Positions 16,291 through 24,963 of a DNA stretch of 64,000 bases are shown here, in pieces; positions within the stretch are counted from its first letter, which is position 1, and each line of letters starts with the position of its first letter. Both the position numbers and the translations under genes were made by a program. Source of the DNA: Desulfoglaeba alkanexedens ALDC (GTDB lineage Bacteria; Desulfobacterota; Syntrophobacteria; Syntrophobacterales; DSM-9756); NCBI RefSeq assembly GCF_005377625.1, contig NZ_CP040098.1, positions 3,089,279-3,153,278 on the forward strand. Direction: 5' to 3'. Below the pieces are notes generated by a model. That model worked only from the letters and a program-made list of their open reading frames with translations, was not told where the DNA came from and searched no databases.

Positions 16291-17417
16291 CCGTGACCGA
16301 AGAAATCCAAGCGTTGCGAGAAGGGATCGACGGACTGGACCGGGAACTGCTCGAGTTGCTGAACCGGCGCATGGATTATGCCCGGAGGATCGGGGAAATC
16401 AAGGCGCGCCACGGGATCGATCCGTTTGATCCCGCGCGGGAAGAGGCCATCTGCCGGTGCCTCACCGCGCGGAACCGCGGGCCGCTTTCCGACGAATCGG
16501 TTCGGGCCATCTACCGGGAAATCCTCGCCGCATCGCGAATCCTGCAGCAGCCCCTCGGCGTCGCCTTCCTCGGCCCCGAATGGACCTATTCCCACCTGGC
16601 GGCGATTTCGCTTTTCGGACATAACGCCCGCTACGTACCGCACCGCACGCTCATCGACGTCTTCGATGCCCTCAACAAAAACCTGGCCCACATCGCCCTG
16701 GTCCCCGTGGAAAATTCGCTGGAAGGAGGCATCGCTCAGACCATGGACCTCCTCTACGAGCGGCCGGTGGTGATCGTTCGGGAATGTTACCTGGAAATCG
16801 CCCACTGCCTGGCGGGACGAGGCGGCGAAGTGGCCGCGGTCAAACGCATCTACGGTCATCCTCACGCCCTGGCCCAATGCCGCCGCTGGGTCTTTGAAAA
16901 CCTGCGCCATGCCGAATTACACGAGAGCGCTTCCACGGCCCAGGCCGCCCAGCATGCCGCCAAGGACCCGGAGGGTGCCGCCATCTGCAGCCTGCAGGCC
17001 GCCTGCCATCACGGCCTGAAGATCCTCGCGGAGCGGGTCGAAGACCATTCGGGGAACACCACGCGCTTTTTTGCTTTGGGTCATCGAAAGAACGCCCCCA
17101 CGGGACACGACAAGACGAGCATTCTCTTCGCCGTTCCGGACAAACCGGGGGCCCTCTACACGGCTCTGGAACCCTTCGCCAGGTGGCAGCTCAACATGAC
17201 CCGGATCGAGTCTCGACCCAACCGGTTGATGCCTTGGCAGTATCTTTTCTTTTCCGACTTCGAAGGCCACCGGGACGATCCCCAGATAGAGGACTCGCTT
17301 CAGGCGCTTTCCGAGCGGACCTCATTTCTGAAAATTCTGGGTTCCTACCCGAGAAGCGATCCAATGAAACCCATCCGGTTCGATTTCGAGAAGGTACGCT
17401 TCGGTGGTGAAAACTGA
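16287..17417 (+). CDS. pheA: Bifunctional chorismate mutase/prephenate dehydratase
   Basis: A 376-residue P-protein that converts chorismate to prephenate and then to phenylpyruvate. Residues 1-90 are an AroQ chorismate mutase (LREGIDGLDRELLELLNRR, then IGEIKARHG). Residues about 95-270 are prephenate dehydratase (VAFLGPEWTYSHLAA, LVPVENSLEGGI, and SGNTTRFFALG with the catalytic Thr). Residues about 280-365 are the ACT regulatory domain (KTSILFAVPDKPGALYTAL, IESRP). Feedback inhibition by Phe is usual through ACT. The ATG overlaps the preceding stop (ATGA); GTG at 16293 has better ribosome-site spacing (GGGAGAAA) and is an alternative start. First intact gene of the aro operon, under the Phe/Tyr attenuator. 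Confidence 0.92.
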   Translation: MTVTEEIQALREGIDGLDRELLELLNRRMDYARRIGEIKARHGIDPFDPAREEAICRCLTARNRGPLSDESVRAIYREILAASRILQQPLGVAFLGPEWTYSHLAAISLFGHNARYVPHRTLIDVFDALNKNLAHIALVPVENSLEGGIAQTMDLLYERPVVIVRECYLEIAHCLAGRGGEVAAVKRIYGHPHALAQCRRWVFENLRHAELHESASTAQAAQHAAKDPEGAAICSLQAACHHGLKILAERVEDHSGNTTRFFALGHRKNAPTGHDKTSILFAVPDKPGALYTALEPFARWQLNMTRIESRPNRLMPWQYLFFSDFEGHRDDPQIEDSLQALSERTSFLKILGSYPRSDPMKPIRFDFEKVRFGGEN

Positions 17418-18114
17418 CAGTCTTCCCGGCCCTCTCTGCGGCTGCCTGTGGGACGCGGCGCCGGAGACGCTCGCCCCCCTTCTTGCGGGAGTCCCTGTGG
17501 ATCTGGTGGAATGGCGTATGGATCTGTCCTCCTCCCAACCGTTGCGCGAGGCGCTGCTCGGAGCGTTGAAAGAGATCGAAAGCACACGGCGGCGGCCCCT
17601 TCTCGTGACCAACCGGCCGGTGCGCCAGGGCGGGCGCTTCGAGGGAAGCGAGGCTCGAAGGATCGATCTTCTGCGGTGCGCCGTTTCGGCGGGTGCTGAA
17701 TGGGTGGACCTGGAAGAGGATGTGCCGCCCTCGGTCGTCCGCGAATTCCGGAGCCTGGGTGCGGGGGTGGTGATTTCCCACCACGACTTCGGCGGCACGC
17801 CCCCCGATTCGGAAATCCGCGGGATACTGGAACGGATGGCCGCGAAGGAACCCGATGTGCTCAAGTTTGCCTCGCTCGCACGTTCCGCCGCGGACCCGCT
17901 CCGCCTGCTGGCGTGGATCGCCGGATCCGAAGCTCGCCAGGATCTTCCGCTAATCGCCTTCTGCATGGGAACGCTCGGCCGGTGGTCACGGCTGGTGAGC
18001 ATCATCCTGGGCAGTCCCTGGACCTACGTTCAGCTTCCGGGACACGGCGAAGCGGCGCCGGGGCAGTTCGAAGCGGAAGAGGCGAGGCGGCTTCTGGGAG
18101 CGCTGGGTGGATAA
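17404..18114 (+). CDS. aroD: 3-dehydroquinate dehydratase, type I
   Basis: 236 residues, converting 3-dehydroquinate to 3-dehydroshikimate via a Schiff base. The family residues are visible: Glu in DLVEWRMD, the catalytic His in VISHHDF, and the Schiff-base Lys in DVLKFAS, with LPLIAFCMGTLGRWSR near the end. The GTG start lies 14 bases inside pheA, so the two are translationally coupled. A REP-like insertion at 18167-18348 follows before aroE. Confidence 0.88.
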   Translation: MVKTDSLPGPLCGCLWDAAPETLAPLLAGVPVDLVEWRMDLSSSQPLREALLGALKEIESTRRRPLLVTNRPVRQGGRFEGSEARRIDLLRCAVSAGAEWVDLEEDVPPSVVREFRSLGAGVVISHHDFGGTPPDSEIRGILERMAAKEPDVLKFASLARSAADPLRLLAWIAGSEARQDLPLIAFCMGTLGRWSRLVSIILGSPWTYVQLPGHGEAAPGQFEAEEARRLLGALGG

Positions 18115-18166
18115 TTCCCGCTCCAGATCCAGAGATCGCCGCACGATTTTTTTTCGTGGAACCCCA

Positions 18167-18348
18167 GGAGTGTGTCCGAGAATTAGTATACATAACATTT
18201 CCACCTTGTTCCCAAGCTCCAGCTTGGGAACACAGCTGTGCAGAAGCTCCAGCTTCGATTCCCATGAGGCTGTTCCTAAGCCAGAGCTTGGGAACGAGGG
18301 GAATTGCGTTGCCCCGAAGGGTTGATTCTGTGTTCTCGGACACGCTCC
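18167..18348 (+). repeat. Family 3 element with terminal inverted repeats, inserted in the aro operon
   Basis: GGAGTGTGTCCGAGAA at the left (18167-18182) is the inverted complement of the right end (18333-18348) with one mismatch. The 182-bp interior contains palindromes of the family 1 type (CCAAGCTCCAGCTTGG), so the families can nest. It separates aroD from aroE but does not interrupt either frame. Confidence 0.75.
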
Positions 18349-18374
18349 TAGACGAAGGTTTTCGGGAGGCAGCC

Positions 18375-19217
18375 ATGGACGCGGTTCGACCCGTTCATGA
18401 ACAGCTCTATGCAGTAATCGGCCATCCGGTGGGTCACAGCCTGAGCCCGGCCATGATGCGGGCGGCCTTCGCCCACCTCGGATACCCGGCGGTTTACTTG
18501 GCGCTGGATGTGGCGTCGGCTTCGGAAGGCCTGGATCTTCTTTACCGGGTGGGCTTCCAGGGACTCAGCGTGACGATTCCGCACAAGGAAGCCGCTCTGG
18601 GTCGTTGCGTGAGCGTGGACGAAGGGGCGCGGGCCGTCGGGGCGGTGAACACCGTGCGCCGGACCGCCTCCGGCTGGGAGGGCCGGAACACGGACTGGCT
18701 GGGTGCCGTCCGGGCGCTCCAACGGAAGGGCCCCTTCAAGGGACGAACGGCGCTGGTGATCGGGGCGGGTGGTGCCGCGCGGGGCGTAGTGTACGGACTC
18801 ATGCAGGGTGGAGCCGCCGTCGCGGTGACCAACCGGAGCCCGGAACGCGGACAGGCCCTGGCCCGCGGTTTTCATTGCGATTTCGCCGCCTTCGAAGACC
18901 TCGGAACGCGGTCTTTCGACCTTGTGGTTCAAACGACTTCCGTAGGCATGACGGGCCAGCCCGATGCTCTGCCTCTTCCGCCGGGCTTTTTCCGGGCCGG
19001 GATGACGGTCATGGACATCGTGTATCGGCCCCTGTGGACCCGTTTTCTCAAAGAAGCCCGCGATGCGGGTTGCGAGACGGTGACGGGCCTCGACATGCTC
19101 CTTTACCAGGGCATGGCGCAGCTCGAATGGTGGACCGGTCTCAAAGCCCCGGAGGAGGTCATGCGCCGGGCCTTGGAGGCCGCGCTGGAGCCGGGCGAGG
19201 ACCCGGCGGGCCGGTGA
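18375..19217 (+). CDS. aroE: Shikimate dehydrogenase
   Basis: 280 residues, reducing 3-dehydroshikimate to shikimate with NADPH. Seen: VIGHPVGHSLSPAM (shikimate-binding Ser residues), TIPHKEAA with the catalytic Lys, GAVNT, GRNTDWLG (Asp partner), the nucleotide-binding GAGGAARGV and TNRSPERG, and GLDMLLYQG at the end. The ATG at 18375 is preceded by GGGAGG. The frame is open much further upstream only because it reads through the inserted repeat. Confidence 0.9.
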   Translation: MDAVRPVHEQLYAVIGHPVGHSLSPAMMRAAFAHLGYPAVYLALDVASASEGLDLLYRVGFQGLSVTIPHKEAALGRCVSVDEGARAVGAVNTVRRTASGWEGRNTDWLGAVRALQRKGPFKGRTALVIGAGGAARGVVYGLMQGGAAVAVTNRSPERGQALARGFHCDFAAFEDLGTRSFDLVVQTTSVGMTGQPDALPLPPGFFRAGMTVMDIVYRPLWTRFLKEARDAGCETVTGLDMLLYQGMAQLEWWTGLKAPEEVMRRALEAALEPGEDPAGR

Positions 19218-19276
19218 AGGGGGGCTTGGGTCCGCGAGGCTTCGTCCAGAACCAGGAAGCGTGGAAAGGGTGAACC

Positions 19277-20554
19277 ATGGCCAAGACCGTTGAAACCATC
19301 CAGCCCGTTGAACGGATCCGGGGGCGGGTCCGGGTGCCCGGTTCCAAGTCCGTTACCCACCGGGCGCTGATGCTGGCCGCTCTGGCGCGGGGGGAAAGTG
19401 AGATCCTCGATGCCCTTCGCGCCGAAGATACGGAACTCACCGCCCGGGCGCTGGAGCACCTCGGGGTCACCGTGGCATGGGACGACCGGAGGGTGCTGGT
19501 GCATCCTCCCGCGTCGCGGTGGGAGCCGTCGCCTGAAGCCATCCACCTGGGAAACAGTGGAACCAGCATGCGCCTGCTGCTCGGGATCGCGGCGGCCGGA
19601 AAGGGGGATTTCGTCTTCGATGGGACGCCGCGGCTTCGAGAGCGCCCCGTGGGGCCGGTAATCGACGCGCTCCGCCGCCTGGGGGTTCGAGCCGCCTACC
19701 TCGGTCGAGAGGGTTATCCGCCGGTTCAGCTCCAAAGCGACGGCCTTACCGGCGGATCCGTTTGGGTGGATGCCCGTGAGAGCAGCCAGTTCGTCTCGGC
19801 CCTCGTGATGGCCGCCTCGGCCGCTCGAAGCGACGTCGAAGTATGCTGGGAAGGTAAGGCGGCCTCGCTGCCTTACCTGCACCTGACCGTCGAAATGATG
19901 CGCCGCGTGGGCCTGAGGGCGGACTGGATCGGGTCGAACGGCATCATGGTTCCCGGAAGGCAAGAGGTCCGGGGATTTCGATACCGGGTCGAAGGCGATT
20001 GCTCTTCGGCGTCCTACTTTTGGGCCGCAGCCGCCTTGACCGGGGGTGAGGTCTTCACGTATCCTTTAACCGCTGACGCACTCCAAGGGGACTGCCGCTT
20101 CCTTGCCGTACTCGAAGCCATGGGCTGCACGGTGGTCTGGGAAGAAGAGGGGGTGCGCGTCGTGGGACCGGAACGACTCCGCCCCGTGGATCTGGGCATG
20201 AACGACATGCCCGACATGGTGCCCACGCTGGCGGTGCTGGCGGCGTTCGCCCCGGGAACCACCAGGATCCGGAACGTCGCCCACCTCAGAATCAAGGAAT
20301 CGGACCGGATCCGTGCGGTGGCGGAGGAGCTGGCGAAACTCGCCGTCCCCGTCGATGAGTTGCCCGACGGCCTCGTGATTTCCGGCGGAGGCGTCAAAGG
20401 GGCGGTGGTGGAAGCCCACGACGACCACCGGATCGCCATGGCGTTCGCTGTGGCCGGGTTGAAAGTCCCCGGGATATCGATCGCCGGGGCGGAAACGGTT
20501 TCCAAATCCTTTCCCAAGTTTTGGGAGGTTTTTCGAAAACTGAGCCATGGCTAG
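19277..20554 (+). CDS. aroA: 3-phosphoshikimate 1-carboxyvinyltransferase (EPSP synthase)
   Basis: 425 residues. It joins phosphoenolpyruvate to shikimate-3-phosphate. Motifs: VPGSKSVTHRALMLAALARG (substrate Lys/Ser), LGNSGTSMRLLLG (PEP-binding loop), DGTPRLRERPVGP, RESSQFVSAL, MNDMPDMVP (catalytic Asp), LRIKESDRIRA and DDHRIAMAF. Length is standard. The genes between chorismate mutase and this enzyme cover steps 3, 4 and 6 of the shikimate pathway; shikimate kinase and chorismate synthase are not here. Its end overlaps the next gene by 8 bases. Confidence 0.92.
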   Translation: MAKTVETIQPVERIRGRVRVPGSKSVTHRALMLAALARGESEILDALRAEDTELTARALEHLGVTVAWDDRRVLVHPPASRWEPSPEAIHLGNSGTSMRLLLGIAAAGKGDFVFDGTPRLRERPVGPVIDALRRLGVRAAYLGREGYPPVQLQSDGLTGGSVWVDARESSQFVSALVMAASAARSDVEVCWEGKAASLPYLHLTVEMMRRVGLRADWIGSNGIMVPGRQEVRGFRYRVEGDCSSASYFWAAAALTGGEVFTYPLTADALQGDCRFLAVLEAMGCTVVWEEEGVRVVGPERLRPVDLGMNDMPDMVPTLAVLAAFAPGTTRIRNVAHLRIKESDRIRAVAEELAKLAVPVDELPDGLVISGGGVKGAVVEAHDDHRIAMAFAVAGLKVPGISIAGAETVSKSFPKFWEVFRKLSHG

Positions 20555-22031
20555 ACTTCGACTTCAGACGGTCTTCCGCGATCATCCCGCCTTCTGTTTG
20601 CTTTCATCTTTCATGGCGTTTGTGGTGCTGTGCGGCGTTTCAACCCCCCGCCAAACCGCCGCCGCCAAAAACACACTCATCAGCTGGTCCGGTCATCTGG
20701 AACGCCTCCGGAAGGTGGCGGATGAGATCGGGATCCAGGTCGTTCGACTTCCCCGGGGTCAAGTCGTTTGGGAATACCAGCCTCAAATCCCCCTGGTCCC
20801 GGCTTCTCTGGCCAAGGTCCTCACTTCCTACGCAGCCCTGGAGCATCTGGGGGCGTCCCACACCTTCAGGACGGGCATTTGGGCCCTCCAGGCGCCGAGA
20901 GGCGGCGTCATCTCCGGAAACGTATGGATCCGGGGGGAAGGAGACCCGTACCTCCTTACGGAAAAGGCGTGGCTGCTGGCTTTGAAGCTCAAAGCCCTGG
21001 GCGTGGAACGCATTTCCGGGGGCGTTCTGGTGGACAACAGCTTTTTCAGCCCCCCCGTGGAACGGCTCTGCATCGACGGCCGGTGTGAGCGGCCGCACAA
21101 CCCGGTGATCACGCCCACCGCCTTCAATTTCAACACGTTGCAATTCCAGCTCTACCCCGGTGCGGCAGCGGGAAGCCCGGTTTACGTCACCTGGTTTCCG
21201 CCCGGAAGTTACGTGGCCGTCGAAAACCGGGCGCAGACCGTGGCTTCGAACGGCAAGCTTTCCGTGGGGCTGGTATCGCTGGGTGTCAAGGAAGGCGGGA
21301 GGGAAGCCTTTCGCCTGACGGGGACGGTACCCGTGGGCATTCAGAATCCCCTGGAATACCGGGTAAACGTGGCGGATCCTGAAGCCTTCACGGCGCAAAG
21401 CTTTCGGGAGCTGCTCCGGCAATGCGGGATCACGGTGACCGGTTCCGAAGCCGGAGCGGGCAGGGTGCCGAGCGGCGCGAAACTGCTGACCTTCCACCAT
21501 TCCCCGCCGCTGGGGGACCTGCTTTTCGGCCTCAACCGCTACAGCAACAATTTCATGGCGGAGGTGCTCCTGAGGGACCTGGGGGCGACCCGGTCCGGCG
21601 ATTCTTCGAGCTCCTTGACCGCGGGCCTGCAGGTCTTGCGGGAAAGCCTCCTACGTCTGGGACTCCACCCGGAGGAATTCCAACTGGACAGCGGATCCGG
21701 GCTGAGCCGGACCAGCCGCGCCAGCGCCCGGACGTTCTGCAAGGTGTTGGAAGCCGTTTACATGGACTTCACGGCGGCTCCCGAGTTCGTTTCCTCACTG
21801 GCCCAAAACGGCCACGACGGGACGTTGCGGCGGCGCCTTCGGACCGACGCGCTCCTGGTCCGCGGAAAGACGGGGACCCTCAGTCAGGTGATCACCTTCT
21901 CTGGATACGTGTCCGATTCTCACGGCAAGGTTTACGCCGTTACGGTCCTTTTGAACGGTGTGAAAAACAACTGGGAGGGTCGAAGGGCCCTGGACGCATT
22001 CGTGCGCGACGTCCCGCGGCTCGCCGGGTAG
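20547..22031 (+). CDS. dacB: D-alanyl-D-alanine carboxypeptidase/endopeptidase (PBP4, S13 family)
   Basis: A 494-residue exported peptidase that trims peptidoglycan cross-links and stem peptides in the periplasm. A signal peptide spans residues about 12-40 (CLLSSFMAFVVLCGVS). Active-site motifs of the S13 family: SLAK (SxxK, nucleophile Ser) in PASLAKVLTSYA, SNN (SxN) in LNRYSNNFMAEVL, and KTG in VRGKTGTLSQV. A long insert between SxxK and SxN is typical. It starts inside the last codons of aroA, so it is expressed with the aro operon although its function is unrelated. Confidence 0.88.
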   Translation: MARLRLQTVFRDHPAFCLLSSFMAFVVLCGVSTPRQTAAAKNTLISWSGHLERLRKVADEIGIQVVRLPRGQVVWEYQPQIPLVPASLAKVLTSYAALEHLGASHTFRTGIWALQAPRGGVISGNVWIRGEGDPYLLTEKAWLLALKLKALGVERISGGVLVDNSFFSPPVERLCIDGRCERPHNPVITPTAFNFNTLQFQLYPGAAAGSPVYVTWFPPGSYVAVENRAQTVASNGKLSVGLVSLGVKEGGREAFRLTGTVPVGIQNPLEYRVNVADPEAFTAQSFRELLRQCGITVTGSEAGAGRVPSGAKLLTFHHSPPLGDLLFGLNRYSNNFMAEVLLRDLGATRSGDSSSSLTAGLQVLRESLLRLGLHPEEFQLDSGSGLSRTSRASARTFCKVLEAVYMDFTAAPEFVSSLAQNGHDGTLRRRLRTDALLVRGKTGTLSQVITFSGYVSDSHGKVYAVTVLLNGVKNNWEGRRALDAFVRDVPRLAG

Positions 22032-22165
22032 GAGCGTGTCCGGGAATCGGTTTCACGGCTCTTTTGTAGGAGCCGGCTTGCCGGCGATCAGGGTCAACGG
22101 AGCATCACCGGTTTTACGGATCGCGGCGGGGGCGCCGCTCCCACAACGACCATCATCGCGGCGAG
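22030..22165 (+). repeat. Family 3/REP-like repeat
   Basis: It begins with GGAGCGTGTCCGGGAAT (family 3 terminus) directly at the dacB stop codon. It contains GTAGGAGCCGGCTTGCCGGC (a hairpin) and inverted pieces of the type GCGGCGAGGGCGCCG. The layout resembles the REP sequences of pseudomonads. Confidence 0.65.
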
Positions 22166-22203
22166 GGCGCCGATTCACAACCGCATTTGAGCGGAGGGTG
22201 ACC

Positions 22204-22956
22204 ATGAGCGCGAATGTTCAGGTGAAGCCTTACGAGGAACTGTCCGAAGCAGAACTGATTCCCTGGATCATGGACGGGTTGCGCCGGACCATCGTGCACT
22301 ACGGATGCTGGTTCCGGGAAGTGGAGTACCAGCTCGGGATGGAAAAGGCCATGGAGGTGGAAGCGGAAGCCGGCGATGCGGCCTTCGCCATCATCTTGAA
22401 GCGCCTGTCCCGGGTGCTGGGGTTCGAAATGGAAGACGGAATGCCCAAGGCGTTAAAATCACTAAGTAAAGATAAGCTGATGGAACTCATGGAGGCCGTG
22501 GGGACCAACTGGCTGGCCAACGACGGGGTTTGGTTTCAGGCCGTTGAGAAACGCCACGGGATGTACGCGGCCAAGCGCTGCAACGACACCTGCTGGACCC
22601 GCTTTTCCCCGTACGAAGCGCTCCGCATCAAACGGCTTCTGAATCTGCCGGCTCTTCCGGGACTGGAAGGCCTGAAGGCGGCCCTGGGGTACCGCCTTTA
22701 CGCGCGCGTCAACGAGCAGACCATCGAGGATGTGGATGAGCGGTCGTTCATATTCCGGATGGTGGAATGCCGGGTTCAGAGCGCTCGAAAGCGCAAAGGA
22801 CTGGATGACTATCCCTGCAAATCCGCCGGACTGGTGGAATATCCCTATTTCGCCGCCGCCATCGATCCCAGGATTCAGACCGAATGCGTGGGATGCCCTC
22901 CGGACCCGCACCCGGAAGAGTGGTGGTGCGCCTGGAAGTTCACGCTCAACGAATAA
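22204..22956 (+). CDS. DUF6125 family protein
   Basis: A 250-residue soluble protein starting MSANVQVKPYEELSEAEL, with GGAGG before the ATG. It is rich in Cys and Trp toward the end (CNDTCWTRF, CPPDPHPEEWWCAWKF), with Cys spacing that could bind metal. No signal or membrane segment. I recognise the family (annotated as DUF6125, frequent in anaerobic Desulfobacterota) but not a function. The reading upstream of the ATG belongs to the repeat at 22030. Confidence 0.6.
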   Translation: MSANVQVKPYEELSEAELIPWIMDGLRRTIVHYGCWFREVEYQLGMEKAMEVEAEAGDAAFAIILKRLSRVLGFEMEDGMPKALKSLSKDKLMELMEAVGTNWLANDGVWFQAVEKRHGMYAAKRCNDTCWTRFSPYEALRIKRLLNLPALPGLEGLKAALGYRLYARVNEQTIEDVDERSFIFRMVECRVQSARKRKGLDDYPCKSAGLVEYPYFAAAIDPRIQTECVGCPPDPHPEEWWCAWKFTLNE

Positions 22957-23259
22957 TGCGCGACGTTCAGAAGGCGGCGGCGCTTCGCGATCACGCTCGG
23001 GGATGGCTTTTCCGGTTCCGGGAAGCGCCGGTGGCGGGGCGTCGACTGTTGCACAAACAGCACACTCAGGAACGCTGGTGTTGTCTTTGAGCCACAGCGG
23101 CGGCTGCGGCGGATCTCCGGCCTGAGAGGGGCGCTGCGGCCCATGAGCCGTCATGTGGCTGATTTGACTGAGGAATGATGGCAGCCGGTAAAATCATCCC
23201 GTTGTTGGTTATATGGTATGGCCCTTGCTCCAATAGGGAGTCGAGGAGGAACGAGACCG

Positions 23260-24204
23260 TTGAAATACGACCTGTTCAATCAGCACACCATTCAAGCGGA
23301 AGTTGGATTTGGCGGGACGGGGCTGCATTCGGGGGCTCAAGTGAATGTGGTACTCCGTCCCGCGCCTCCTGACCATGGCATCGTATTCCACCGGGTCGAC
23401 CAGCCGTGGGCGCCGCGGATTCCGGCCCGCTATGACCGTGTGGTGGACACCTCGCTTGCGACGGTGATCGGCGGCGGCGGGGTCACGGTGGGCACCATAG
23501 AGCATTTTATGGCGGCGGCCCGCGTGGTTGGAATCGACAACCTGTGCGTGGAGATCGACGGGCCGGAAATGCCGGTCTTGGATGGAAGCGCCGCCCCGTT
23601 CCTGGACATTTTCAAGCAGGCGGGGCTTAGGGCGCAGGGCGCCGTCAAGACATGCCTCAGGATCGAGCATTCCTTCATGGTTCAACATGGAGATGCGTTC
23701 ATCAAGGTGCGTCCGGCGGATGCGTTGCACATCCACTACACCATTGAATTTCCTCACCCCTTGGTGGGCCGCCAGTCTTACAAGTGGACCCTGGAGGCGG
23801 GTACGTTCGCCCGGGAACTGGCAGGTGCCCGGACCTTCGGCTTTCTGAAAGACGTTCAGTACCTGCAAAGCAAGGGGCTGGCGCTGGGCGGGTCCCTGGA
23901 AAACGCCGTGGTCTTCGACGAGCACGGGGTGTTGAACGGAGAAGGGCTGCGCTTCGGCGATGAGTGCGTCCGGCACAAGGTGCTGGACTTCATCGGTGAC
24001 CTGGCCTTGTGCCCGTTTCCTGTCTTCGGTGCGTTCGAGGTTCACAAAGGCGGCCATGCACTCCACAACCGGTTGCTTCGGGAAATGTTTCAGCGGCCGG
24101 GATATGCGCGGTTCGTGACGCCGGCGCCTCTGATGCCGTCCGCCCGGGTGGGCGGACCGTTGCCTTCCCTGTATTGGGAGCCGCTTTCGCTGAAGCGGTC
24201 CTGA
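23260..24204 (+). CDS. lpxC: UDP-3-O-acyl-N-acetylglucosamine deacetylase
   Basis: 314 residues. It is the committed, zinc-dependent step of lipid A synthesis in the cytoplasm. Zinc ligands and catalytic residues are seen in TIEHFMAA (His), RHKVLDFIGDLAL (His and Asp) and KGGHALHNRL (catalytic His). The N-terminus LKYDLFNQHTI ... GTGLHSG matches the family. I chose the TTG at 23260 because GAGGAGGA lies nine bases upstream and the protein then starts at the conserved QHTI strand; the ATG at 23218 has no ribosome site. This implies a Gram-negative outer membrane with LPS. Confidence 0.88.
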   Translation: MKYDLFNQHTIQAEVGFGGTGLHSGAQVNVVLRPAPPDHGIVFHRVDQPWAPRIPARYDRVVDTSLATVIGGGGVTVGTIEHFMAAARVVGIDNLCVEIDGPEMPVLDGSAAPFLDIFKQAGLRAQGAVKTCLRIEHSFMVQHGDAFIKVRPADALHIHYTIEFPHPLVGRQSYKWTLEAGTFARELAGARTFGFLKDVQYLQSKGLALGGSLENAVVFDEHGVLNGEGLRFGDECVRHKVLDFIGDLALCPFPVFGAFEVHKGGHALHNRLLREMFQRPGYARFVTPAPLMPSARVGGPLPSLYWEPLSLKRS

Positions 24205-24312
24205 CGGCGGAGCCTTCGGGCTTTGTTGGCACCTGGGGGCTTCACGCCCCGCCTGCCGAACCTCATCACGATTTTCCGCGAAATCACCGCTAAGAAAAGA
24301 CCTACTGCATCC

Positions 24313-24341
24313 TTGTCACGATAGGGGGCCTCCGCTACAAT
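24313..24341 (+). promoter_or_regulatory. Sigma-70-type promoter before DUF4390-ntrY-ntrX
   Basis: TTGTCA (24313-24318) and TACAAT (24336-24341) with a 17-base spacer, 45 bases upstream of the DUF4390 start. It is the best promoter candidate for the three-gene operon. Confidence 0.6.
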
Positions 24342-24385
24342 CGTGCCTTCATGATTCCCGTGCGTCGGCGGAGGCGGCTCGATTC

Positions 24386-24955
24386 ATGCGTTTTCTCACG
24401 ATTGGCTTCTGTGTTGGTGCCTTCCTTGTGGCATGCCTGGTTCCCGGCGAGGTTCCCGCAGCCGGCGAGGCGGAAATCGTCGGGCTTCAAGTTTTCCGGG
24501 ACCCGCCGAATCTGAAGGTCAGCTTCCGGATCGAGAATCCCTTCACGCCCCAAATGGACGAAGCCATCGTGAGCGGCATCCCGATCACGTTCCGAATCTT
24601 TCTGGTGCTGGAAACCCCCGGCCTCCCGTTGATGCGCACGAACCTCTTGGACCAGACTTTCGAACATTCCATGAAGTACGATACATTGCATAATCAGTTC
24701 CAGGTCAGGCGGACGGAATTTCCGGGGGAAATGCTGCTCACGGCGGACCATGAAAAGGCCAAGCAGTGGATGAGCGAGGTGACCGGCATTTCGATCATCC
24801 CGCTATGGCGACTCACCAAGGGGCAGGAGTATCGGTTGAGAGTGAAGGCCGAATTGTCCAAGGTCCGGTTACCTCTTTTTTATCGATACATATTTTTCTT
24901 TGTCTCCCTCTGGGATTTCGAGACCGGTTGGGCCCAAATTGAGTTTATTTATTAG
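24386..24955 (+). CDS. DUF4390 family exported protein
   Basis: A 189-residue protein with an N-terminal signal (FLTIGFCVGAFLVACLVPG). The body is beta-rich and ends in a hydrophobic LFYRYIFFFVSLWDFET segment. DUF4390 genes are commonly located just upstream of an NtrY-like kinase, as here (8-bp gap). Function unknown; periplasmic or membrane-associated. GGAGG lies 13 bases before the ATG. Confidence 0.7.
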   Translation: MRFLTIGFCVGAFLVACLVPGEVPAAGEAEIVGLQVFRDPPNLKVSFRIENPFTPQMDEAIVSGIPITFRIFLVLETPGLPLMRTNLLDQTFEHSMKYDTLHNQFQVRRTEFPGEMLLTADHEKAKQWMSEVTGISIIPLWRLTKGQEYRLRVKAELSKVRLPLFYRYIFFFVSLWDFETGWAQIEFIY

Positions 24956-24963
24956 ATGTTTCC

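Noticed and set aside
17700-18374. A 225-residue N-terminal extension of aroE in the same open frame
   Set aside because: The extension is an aroD shadow plus inserted repeat; the ATG at 18375 has a ribosome site and begins the conserved N-terminus.
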